Shown here: one piece after another, positions 56,228 to 64,000 of the stretch
Layout of the letters: every line of letters begins with the position of its first letter
How positions within the stretch are numbered: the first letter of the stretch is position 1
Assembly: GCA_026770025.1 (NCBI GenBank)
Contig: JAMXDE010000023.1
Location: forward strand, 930,001 to 994,000
DNA length: 64,000 nucleotides
Direction of reading: 5' to 3'
Source of the DNA: Craspedostauros australis
Lineage: Eukaryota > Bacillariophyta > Bacillariophyceae > Mastogloiales > Achnanthaceae
The notes under the pieces: generated by a model
Told to the model about the DNA's origin: nothing
What the model saw: the letters and a program-made list of their open reading frames with translations, nothing else
The model's database searches: none
Made by a program: the position numbers and the translations under genes

Positions 56228-57864
56228 GGTGGAATGGAATGTATGAATTGAAGCTTGGCAATATGATGGGGTGGGACGTGGTGGAGCAGAATGTTATGCG
56301 ACTTGATGGATAGGATGCAGTGTGAGCTGTAGTGGCGTGAAGTTGTGGCGGTTGTTGTTGAATGTTGTTGTTGGTCTTCTTGTGTCGATGTTGGTGTTGG
56401 TGTTCTTGCTTGTGAGGTTGTGGAGGTGAGGTCGGCAGTGAGGATGCTGGCGGTGGTGGTGCTGCTGTTGCTGCTGCTCTTGCTGTTGTGACTGCTGTCG
56501 CTGTTATCCCCCTGTTGTTGTTGTTGTTCTTGTTGTTCCTGTTGTCGTTGCCGCGGCGAAGCGACAACCATGCGGAAGCGTTGCTGGAAACTTCTCGCGC
56601 GTCGCGGTGTATCTGTTGTCGTGTCGTGGTGCCTAGTCGCCGCTGCTTCCCGGCTTCAGCATTTCTGCGTGGTGCTTCGCGTGGTCCACCAAGATGGATG
56701 TACCAACAATTAATCATCCGCCTGTGGCACTTTCCCTTGTTCCTTGCATACGGTGGAAACTGCCAAACCACGCACAGACAAACACACAACAGACAAAGTT
56801 CTGGGCGTAATTCTGCACAGGGGACACACAACACACAGAACGCCACGTTGTTTGGAAACGAGAACAGAACGCGCGCCATGTGTCCCGTTCGTGATAGTGC
56901 CAATAGCAGCGAAGCCGAATAATGTTTGGGCTATTGCTGGCACTGACATGGCTTTGAACTTCGCAAGCTTTGTACCTTTCACGATATCATGCTTATAAAT
57001 GTGAATGTATGTATGTCGCATATTCTGTCGTAGATACGTCGCATTATCTCTTCACCAGCTTTCGATCTGTGACCATCCAGGCATCGTTCCGATCCCGAGT
57101 TTCTTTTTGAATCACATCACGAACAACATCATTTGAGACTTATTTAGATCCTACCAAAGAGAAACTTTGTCAGAACTTGAAGCATGTTTGTAATCGAATT
57201 TATCGTAAGAAAGAATGGACAAGTCAACTGAATCACGGGTTCCCTGCGTCATTCACGACTGACGAAAGCACTGAGTCACTGGTTCCGAGGCCACCGATTT
57301 TGGTTCCACGCAATCAATCCAACCAACAGATTTTCGCCGCAAAGCGAAACAACGACGAAGGCACTTTCGTCGCCTCGCAGCCACACGCGCAGTTTCGCAG
57401 AACATGAAAAACACGATCTTGCGAACTCACGCGCACCATCCAACAACGAGAGCGACGCCGACGTCAACATCAACATCGTTGAGTAGAGAGCAGTCCACAT
57501 CATCACCAACATCTGCCAATCCATCACCTCTCTCTTGGACTACGCACTCCATCAGCGTTGTTGATTGCAAACAAAGGCAACAGAGATAGCTTGCATTCAT
57601 TCTGCAAACAATACACATCACTTACGCTGAAGCATAGGGGCATCAAGCATCACCGACGCTCCATTGGTACCAACAGATTGCGCACTGACTCTTCGAAGGA
57701 TTAACATCCTGACCAAACTGAATTCAGAGACCCCATCTGATTTCGTTTGATTTCATTGATTTCAACGCATCAAAACCCGACGATAGCGAGATAGGCAGAT
57801 ATTCTATAATCGTTGGAAGGAGACGAATCGACCCTCACAGTCTGAATCCACATCAAATCACAAG
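56228..57864. other. Divergent promoter region, about 1.6 kb
   Basis: Next to the DUF6824-type gene, the DNA is rich in GTTGTTG and GCTGCTG triplets (56330-56560), a leader typical of this window on the coding strand. The stretch 57640-57860 is the probable promoter and leader of the DnaJ gene. No other gene is seen. Confidence 0.45.
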
Positions 57865-59663
57865 ATGAAGCTCACATCCACCATCGCTCTGGTCGGCATC
57901 ATGGCCGCCCCGGTGGTCGCCTTCGCACCATCACAGCAACGCACACGCCTGCAGCAAATGGCAAGATCGAGAACTAGCAACCCTGCCGCACCCGTCAATC
58001 CTGACACTGCCACAGCTCTCTTCATGTCCACGCGCAACCAAACGGGCAAGGACTTTTACCAGATTCTCGGCGTCGATCGCAATGCCGATGGTGCCACCAT
58101 CAAGAGGGCCTACCGCCAATTGGCAAGGAAATTCCATCCAGGTGCGTTCTGCTCTTTGCAATTGCATTGAATTGCATGGTGCTATACTCTATGCGGGTAT
58201 GAGTGCCAGCGCGGGTGGAAGCGGGGGAGTGTTTGTATTGGGGCACCTGTATGAGCGAGCGTGCTGTATTCCAGACTGTGCTTCATACTCTATTGCTGTT
58301 GCATGCCATCCCACTGCGCTTTTTTCGTTTCTTGCCTTTTTCCGTTCTGGTCCTCGTCTGGAGATGAGGAAGACGATCATGTACCCTCGAGTGGTACGAT
58401 AGTCTGGAACGCAATTGCAACAGATCGCATGAGAGTGCTCCAGTGGAATCCAGATGCAGCACTCTTCCAATGATGCGCATTATCCAACCCCTCCAACCAT
58501 TCACTCGCTCACGCATGCATCCATTCATTCTTTCTTTCATCAATTCCACCAATCGATCAATTCATCAATCCATCCTTATTCCCTCCCTCATCACAGATGC
58601 CAACCCCAACGAGGACACCACAGAGAAATTCCAGGAGGTCAACCGCGCCTACGAGGTCCTCACTGACCCCGATCTCAAGAAGAAGTACGACATGTTCGGT
58701 GAGCAGGGCATCGGAACTTCAGCGGCCTCCGACCAGCAGGCGGGATCGCCCTTCGGAGGTGGAGGCGGCTCGGGATTCGGACAGGAGGTCGACCTCGGAG
58801 ACATCTTCGATTCCTTCTTCGGAGGCGGTGGCTCCGGCATGGGCGGCAACCGCGGAGGCCGCACGCGCGGACCCATCGTCGGTGACGACCTGCGCTTCGA
58901 TCTCGAGATTGATTTCAAGACGGCCATCTTTGGAGGAGAGGAGAAGGTGCGCATCCGACACCTCGAAACATGCGACAGCTGTTCGGGAACCGGCGTCAAG
59001 CCAGGCAGCAAGGTCAGCACATGCGGAACGTGCCGTGGATCCGGTGTCACGGTGCAGGTCACGCGCACGCCGCTCGGGAACTTCCAGACCCAGCAGACGT
59101 GCCCCACCTGCCGCGGAACCGGTGAGATCGTCGAGGAGTACTGCGGCAGCTGCGGCGGACAGGGTCTCATCCAAAAGACCAAGCAGATCAAGGTCACCGT
59201 GCCACCAGGTGTGGAGAACGGCAACAAACTGCGGGTGCGCGAGGAGGGTGACGCCGGTCCCAACGGCGGACCCAAGGGAGATCTCTACATCTTCCTCAGC
59301 GTCAAGGAGGATCCCAATTTCCGTCGCGAGGGACCCGAAATTTACTCCGACGAGAGCATCAGCTACATCGACGCCATCCTGGGCAATTCCATCAAGACGC
59401 CAGTCGTCGATGGCGAGGTCACGATCAAAATCCCGCCCGGCACGCAACCGGGACAGGTCATGCGGCTCAAGGGCAACGGTGCGCCAAGGTTGAGCCGGCC
59501 TTCCGAGCGTGGAGATCATTACGTCACGATCAATGTCGAAATTCCAAAGGACTTGGGGGATGACGAGAAGAAGTTGATCCAGCAGCTCAAGGATCTGCAA
59601 GAGAGCAAGGCGAAGGGAGGCGCCAAGAAGGAGAAGAAGGGATTCTTTGGTCGCAAGGATTAG
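57865..59663 (+). CDS. Plastid-type DnaJ (type A, Hsp40) co-chaperone, 2 exons
   Basis: Exon 1 is 57865-58141 and exon 2 is 58597-59663. The 455-bp intron is GT-AG, phase 1; the product is 447 aa. The N-terminus ([19 protein letters not shown]) is a textbook ASAFAP-type plastid presequence. The J-domain is [20 protein letters not shown] with the HPD tripeptide restored exactly at the splice junction (FHP|DANPNED). A Gly/Phe-rich linker follows, then four CxxCxGxG zinc motifs ([32 protein letters not shown]) and the C-terminal substrate domains. It would stimulate ATP hydrolysis by plastid Hsp70 and hold unfolded client proteins in the stroma. All type-A features are present and the length is normal with the presequence. 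Confidence 0.95.
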
Positions 59664-60184
59664 GAAGTTCCATTCAGAGAGAGAATGGTAGGACGCTGCA
59701 GCGCAACACGCAACGAGGTTGGGTGATGGAAGCATCAGCGTGATGAAAGAGCATAACGCCGAGACGATCGTTTGGATATAAAAGTTGAATGAGTGAATGA
59801 ACGAATAACGCAGTAATAGGCAGGATCGGTTTTGTTCTTTTTCTTGCTCTTTGCGCAATCTTCGCCGTAGCGAGTAGTCTGTCATACTCTGACTACCTAT
59901 TACGAGGGTGCTCGAAGAATGTATCGAGCTGCGGGTCGAGAGTATTCAGGCGCAGCGGGTACCATTCTTCAACACGCTGGATCCGGAGACAGTTATCCTA
60001 TCCTGTTCCATCTTCGTCAAGTTGACTGTCACATCCGTATTATATGATACAGTGCTAATTGGCTTTACTTCACTTTGCTCGACTCTACTCTAATCCAAAG
60101 TATTATATTATGTTATATTCTGCTTCATTCCACTTCGCTGTGGTATTATATGATTCAATCGCCCTGCGTTGCATTGCATTGCAT
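59664..60184. other. Intergenic, convergent spacer
   Basis: 521 bp between the 3' ends of the DnaJ (+) and SDR (-) genes. Positions 60030-60150 are AT-rich with TATTATAT motifs and may hold 3'-end signals. No gene. Confidence 0.5.
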
Positions 60185-61261
60185 TCACCGCACCAACCGG
60201 AATGCCGCGCCCGTTTTATCGCGCACGACCTTGACCAGCGCCCCCGAATGCGGCCGCAACGACGGAGTCTTGGTCCAATTGCCAATCTCCTTGGCGATAT
60301 CGTCGGGTTGCACCCACGTATCGAAGTTTCCATCGGGCATGGATTTGCGATTGGCCGGCGTATCGATGGTGGTGGGCAGCACGCCGACGACGGACAGCGT
60401 GTCCAAGTAAGGCGCATGCTTGCGCACTGGCTGCATCGCCTTGCGCTTGGCCTTGGTGACGTTCGATTTGAGGGTCGTTTCGCCCACGGTGTAGACGACG
60501 TGATGCGCGGCCAGCTTGCTGATGCCGTAGCCCATCATTCCGGGCGTGGCGTTGAGCGCGGCCGTGGCCCCGATGATGACGAAGAGGCCGTCGGCGTTCA
60601 TGTGCTGGTGCGCGGCAAAGTTGGCGGCGAGGGGTGGATGCAAATTGACCTGCAGCATCTGTTCGATGGATTCGGAGTAGTTGTGGGCGATGTCGCAGAC
60701 CTCGTCATGGGTGTGGGTTGGATACGGCATCTTGGGATCCATCTGGAAGCCGCCGGCGGCGCAGACGATGACATCGAGCTTGGTGTCGTCGCCGTTGGAT
60801 TTGAGGATGCCGGACAGGCCCTCCAACAGGCTGGTGGTCATGTGGCCCAATCCGGCATCGCCGGTGACCTGAACGAAACCGCCGTTGACTCCGTGTTTGG
60901 CAAGCTGGTCGTTTGTGGGAGCACCGCCGGAAGCATCCGCGGCCTTCCGCAGCCCTTTGGGAGCCACGACGTCCGCGCCGATCACGTTCATGTCGTACTG
61001 CTTCGACAAGGCCTGCGCAATGACGCGTCCCAGCGAGCCCGATGATCCCAGGACCAAGGCCGTCTTCTTATCCCTGTTGGGTTCATCGTCGGGGCTGTAG
61101 AATTTGGTGCTGAAGGACCGTCTCCTGGTGTTGCTGAGCGCGGGTATCCGTCCATCGTTGATTGCTCTGCAGGCATTCACCAGCGCTATCCTTCTCATCG
61201 ATCCTGACAAGCGCGATGGCAAGGGTGCTGAAAGCAGCTTCCGAAGACCTGACGAGGACAT
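60185..61261 (-). CDS. Dihydropteridine-reductase-like SDR, probably mitochondrial
   Basis: 358 aa from the ATG at 61261; the longer frame begins with TTG. The first 55 or so residues are basic and Ser/Arg-rich with no acidic residues apart from one Asp, ending in RRRSFSTKFY: a likely mitochondrial presequence. The Rossmann fold is typical of short-chain dehydrogenases: LGSSGSLGR (about 71-79) for nucleotide and YGISK (Tyr245, Lys249) at the active site. The C-terminal part (GVLPTTIDTPANRKSMP, then RPHSGALVKV) matches the conserved end of quinonoid dihydropteridine reductases, which keep tetrahydrobiopterin or other pterin cofactors reduced with NADH. Insertions make it longer than the usual 240 aa. 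Family assignment is by motif; the substrate may differ. Confidence 0.85.
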   Translation of the reverse strand: MSSSGLRKLLSAPLPSRLSGSMRRIALVNACRAINDGRIPALSNTRRRSFSTKFYSPDDEPNRDKKTALVLGSSGSLGRVIAQALSKQYDMNVIGADVVAPKGLRKAADASGGAPTNDQLAKHGVNGGFVQVTGDAGLGHMTTSLLEGLSGILKSNGDDTKLDVIVCAAGGFQMDPKMPYPTHTHDEVCDIAHNYSESIEQMLQVNLHPPLAANFAAHQHMNADGLFVIIGATAALNATPGMMGYGISKLAAHHVVYTVGETTLKSNVTKAKRKAMQPVRKHAPYLDTLSVVGVLPTTIDTPANRKSMPDGNFDTWVQPDDIAKEIGNWTKTPSLRPHSGALVKVVRDKTGAAFRLVR

Positions 61262-62071
61262 CTTGAGGAGCAGCAACTGTGTTGGTGCTGAATGAATCGG
61301 CAGCAGCAGGGTACGATCTGCGAGTACGGGGTACTACTATGATGGACATCATCTTGCCTGCTCCGCCCACACTCGCCATGATGCCTCTCGCATCGAAAAC
61401 GCGAACACAGATGATGAATGCAAACTGTTGGCTGGGATCATTCTGGATCGTTGTGTGGTCACGTTGGCCGCATCAGTAGTCGACCAGATCGAATGCTCGA
61501 TTTCGGCACTCTGCTTTGTTTCAGTCCCAATTCAGGAAGTAGGTGGAGAAAATCGAAAATAGTCAGTGGATCCGAGCGCTCTATCCGCGCTTTTCGCACC
61601 TGAAATTCGGAGGCACCCAAGACCAAAAGCGCAGCGGAGTGAACAAGTAGAAAATGATCTGTGTTCTTCTGCGTCAAGTGCTCTCCTTCTCCTGCGTCCA
61701 CATTGTTCTGTCTGCAGGTCTCTGTCTCAATCGGCGATCTCCATCAATTCCTCCATCTGGCTCGGGAAACATAACATTTCTCTCGGAAGCGGAGCGTCGC
61801 TGCCCGTCTGGGTGCTACGAAGTCCATGGAACATGTATTACACGATGACAGTGGAGGATAGTGGAGCAGAACAGGGTGGAGTGGATTGAAGCGGGGGACA
61901 TGAATCTTCTCTGGCAGAAGGGAGTTGATCTTCCAATCATTCTCACAAAATGCATCTTCGGTCGCAGCAAAGCAGGCAAGGCAAGAAGAAGCAACTGCAA
62001 CAGCATCATCTTCACCATAGATCGTACACGTGAGCCAACCAAGAGGACAAACACACACAAAGACGAGCACG
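61262..62071. promoter_or_regulatory. Divergent promoter region
   Basis: 810 bp between the SDR (-) and CRAL-TRIO (+) starts. A/C-rich leader DNA (62035-62071, ACACACACAAAG) precedes the plus-strand ATG. No specific element or gene is recognised. Confidence 0.45.
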
Positions 62072-63964
62072 ATGGAGACCGAGAACCTCACAAACCGAGA
62101 GTTTGACGAGGGTTTCGGATCTTCACCGTTGTCATTCGCCATGCCAAGCCCCACGGCTTCTGCTGAGCAGCCAGCAGCACACACGTACAACAACAGTGAT
62201 GCAACGCCTGCCCAACTGCCCAGTCGGAATACCACCACCACAGTCTCACCAGATGTGAACTCGATGCCGACTTCCAACTCATGCGCGCCCATCACATTCA
62301 ACATGCATGTGAACGCGCACATCAATGTGACCATGACTGCGCCACCATTGAACAATGGCGCTGGCAATATAAACACCACATCTCCCAGGTCGCCGGAGAT
62401 GGATGCTTATGGGATGCGCGGTCATGGATCGGATCCCTGCGAGGACACGCTGCAGTCCATCAACTGCGGATGGATGGATTTCCTCCAATCCGCTCGACGC
62501 ATGCAGTCATTTTCGGCTGCGCTGCCACCAACACCCAACGTGATTGTATCACAAGCGTCAGCCGGTGCGATGCGTGACGAATACAAACTGATCAATCCAC
62601 AGACGATCTCCAAGCCGGTGTCGGCATCGAGGATCCGCAAGCCAGCTTCCCCGGCACCATGCTGTTCGAGATCGATGTCCCGCGCCATCGATGACGGCGG
62701 CATCCGCAAGCACAAGTCCACCATCACAGAAACCGACCGCTTCCTGGCCAAGGAGCTCAACGACCTCACTGTCGAAGAACGCAACATTACTTACGAGGAG
62801 ATCCACGGCCTGCCCCATCTCACCGACGAGACTGCGGAGTCCAACCGCGCCGTCCTCAAAGAGCTGGAAGCCTGCCTGAGGGACATACCACGCAAGCCCG
62901 CCTACGACAAGGCTCTCTTCCTCGCACCAAAGTACGTTCGGAACGAAGACTTCCGCATGGGATTCCTCAGGGCCGGTTGCTTCGATCCGCAACAGACTGC
63001 ACACCGCATGGTTGCGTACTTCGAAACGAAGCAGAGCCTCTTCGGTCAGGATCTCATCGCCAGGGACATCGAGCTGCGCGACCTATCCGAGAAGGAACGT
63101 GAGCACCTTAACGGCGGTTCGCTGCAATGTATGCCTTCCATGCGGGACAAGGCGGGGCGGTTGATCTTCTTCTCGTACGGTCAGTTCCACAGGGAGATCG
63201 ACATTGACACCTCCACGCGCTGCTCGTGGTTCATCCTGGAGACGGCCTTTCGCAACAACGTGGAAGCGCAGCGCAAGGGCTTGGTCGTCATCATCTACCT
63301 CACGGGCATCACGGAGCTGTCCCTCACCATCCAGGAGCTCTTTCTCACCAAATGCTCCAAGCTCAGCAGGGCCATGCCCCTCCGCCATGCCTCCGTTCAT
63401 ATCTGCTACAGCGTCCCGCAGGCCAAGCCCTTCGTCGGATTGCTCATGTTGAAGATGACCAAGGAGGCGAGGATGCGGTACCGCTGCCACTACGGTTCCC
63501 ACACCGAGGTGCAGTACGAAATGCAATCGTACGGCATCCTGACCAGCACTCTGCCGGTCATGGAGGACGGCACACCGCGCAAGACCAAGCTGCTGGAATA
63601 CCTTGTGCGCATAGAGGAGGAGGAGGAAGCGCGACACTCCATTGTCTCACCTGTGCACCCCAAATCCAACGACGTCCTGCTCGGTCGCGGACGGCCATAC
63701 CAAACGCACAGCGGCAACCTGCGCCTCTCCCAGCTGATCGAGGATCATCTGGCCCCGTACCGCGCCTGTGGTCACGGTGGCAAAGGGCTCATGTGCACAT
63801 CCATCGTGCAGATGGTGCACGATTTCGGTGGTCGATTTTTGAAACGCAACGACGAATGGGAGGTTGTATCGGATGCCATTGCCGAGACCAAGGTCAGCCA
63901 TTCATTCCGATCCAAATTCAAATTGATTCGGCGCAAGGAGCAGAAGAACAAGAGGCGTGCGTGA
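62072..63964 (+). CDS. CRAL-TRIO-like lipid-binding domain fused to a DUF6824-type domain
   Basis: A single exon of 630 aa from the ATG at 62072; the longer frame begins with GTG. Residues 1-220 are disordered (Thr/Asn/Pro-rich). At about 275-320, DFRMGFLRAGCFDPQQTAHRM matches the CRAL-TRIO N-terminal helix. The lipid-binding part follows (LIFFSYGQFHREID, GLVVIIYLTGITE, HICYSVPQAKPFVGLLM). The C-terminal 90 residues (about 541-630) form a second domain: SNDVLLGRGRPYQTHSGNLRL, then FGGRFLKRNDEWEVVSDAIAETKVSHSFRSK. This is the same family as the domain in the gene at 54326-56227, here in its canonical form. Sec14/CRAL-TRIO domains carry phosphoinositides or other lipids. A link between lipid sensing and a nuclear regulator is inference. 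The tail is basic (KQKNKRRA-like). Confidence 0.85.
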   Translation: METENLTNREFDEGFGSSPLSFAMPSPTASAEQPAAHTYNNSDATPAQLPSRNTTTTVSPDVNSMPTSNSCAPITFNMHVNAHINVTMTAPPLNNGAGNINTTSPRSPEMDAYGMRGHGSDPCEDTLQSINCGWMDFLQSARRMQSFSAALPPTPNVIVSQASAGAMRDEYKLINPQTISKPVSASRIRKPASPAPCCSRSMSRAIDDGGIRKHKSTITETDRFLAKELNDLTVEERNITYEEIHGLPHLTDETAESNRAVLKELEACLRDIPRKPAYDKALFLAPKYVRNEDFRMGFLRAGCFDPQQTAHRMVAYFETKQSLFGQDLIARDIELRDLSEKEREHLNGGSLQCMPSMRDKAGRLIFFSYGQFHREIDIDTSTRCSWFILETAFRNNVEAQRKGLVVIIYLTGITELSLTIQELFLTKCSKLSRAMPLRHASVHICYSVPQAKPFVGLLMLKMTKEARMRYRCHYGSHTEVQYEMQSYGILTSTLPVMEDGTPRKTKLLEYLVRIEEEEEARHSIVSPVHPKSNDVLLGRGRPYQTHSGNLRLSQLIEDHLAPYRACGHGGKGLMCTSIVQMVHDFGGRFLKRNDEWEVVSDAIAETKVSHSFRSKFKLIRRKEQKNKRRA

Positions 63965-64000
63965 ACAGTCGTACTCGTGCTCTCATTGTGCAGGATGAGT

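Overview
This window is nuclear DNA from a stramenopile alga, most likely a diatom; the species cannot be told from the sequence. The evidence is short GT-AG introns, presequences with an A|F cleavage site (bipartite plastid targeting), secreted proteins with PTxxPT and Lys/Ser repeats, and two copies of the diatom-enriched [ND]VLLGRG-type domain (believed to be Pfam DUF6824). I see no tRNA, rRNA, CRISPR array or recognisable transposase. All joins are my own reading of splice signals and phase.

Layout. 1-5.1 kb: the 5' part of an LRR/coiled-coil gene running off the left edge (-), then a frataxin-like gene (+). 6.7-11.5 kb: a two-exon secreted protein with acidic, PT-rich, silaffin-like Lys/Ser and LRR blocks (+). 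12.2-14.6 kb: an ABCG half-transporter (-). 17.1-21.5 kb: two divergent genes on the arms of an inverted duplication. They share promoter, leader peptide and intron start, but have different coding bodies. 23.2-26.4 kb: a two-TM class III nucleotidyl cyclase (+). 27-29 kb: a BT1/folate-biopterin-type transporter (-). 29.5-30.2 kb: a METTL21-like methyltransferase (+). 30.4-33.3 kb: a PPR protein with a plastid-type presequence (-). 34.2-36 kb: a SET/SMYD-like protein (+). 36.4-46.5 kb: two large type-I membrane proteins in tandem (-), one with about 80 N-glycosylation-sequon repeats, the other with a duplicated luminal module and an RS-rich tail. 48.4-51.2 kb: a SUN-domain protein (+). 52.1 kb: a small Cys-rich protein (+). 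54.3-56.2 kb: a four-exon DUF6824-type protein with a 14-nt microexon (-). 57.9-59.7 kb: a plastid-type DnaJ (+). 60.2-61.3 kb: a dihydropteridine-reductase-like SDR (-). 62.1-64.0 kb: a CRAL-TRIO plus DUF6824-type protein (+).

The genes are not an operon. Loose themes are secreted or surface proteins (6.7-11.5 and 36-46.5 kb), plastid-directed proteins (17-21, 30-33 and 58 kb) and pterin chemistry (27-29 and 60-61 kb). The least explained structure is the inverted duplication at 18.1-21.1 kb, where leader and noncoding DNA are conserved while the coding cassettes differ.
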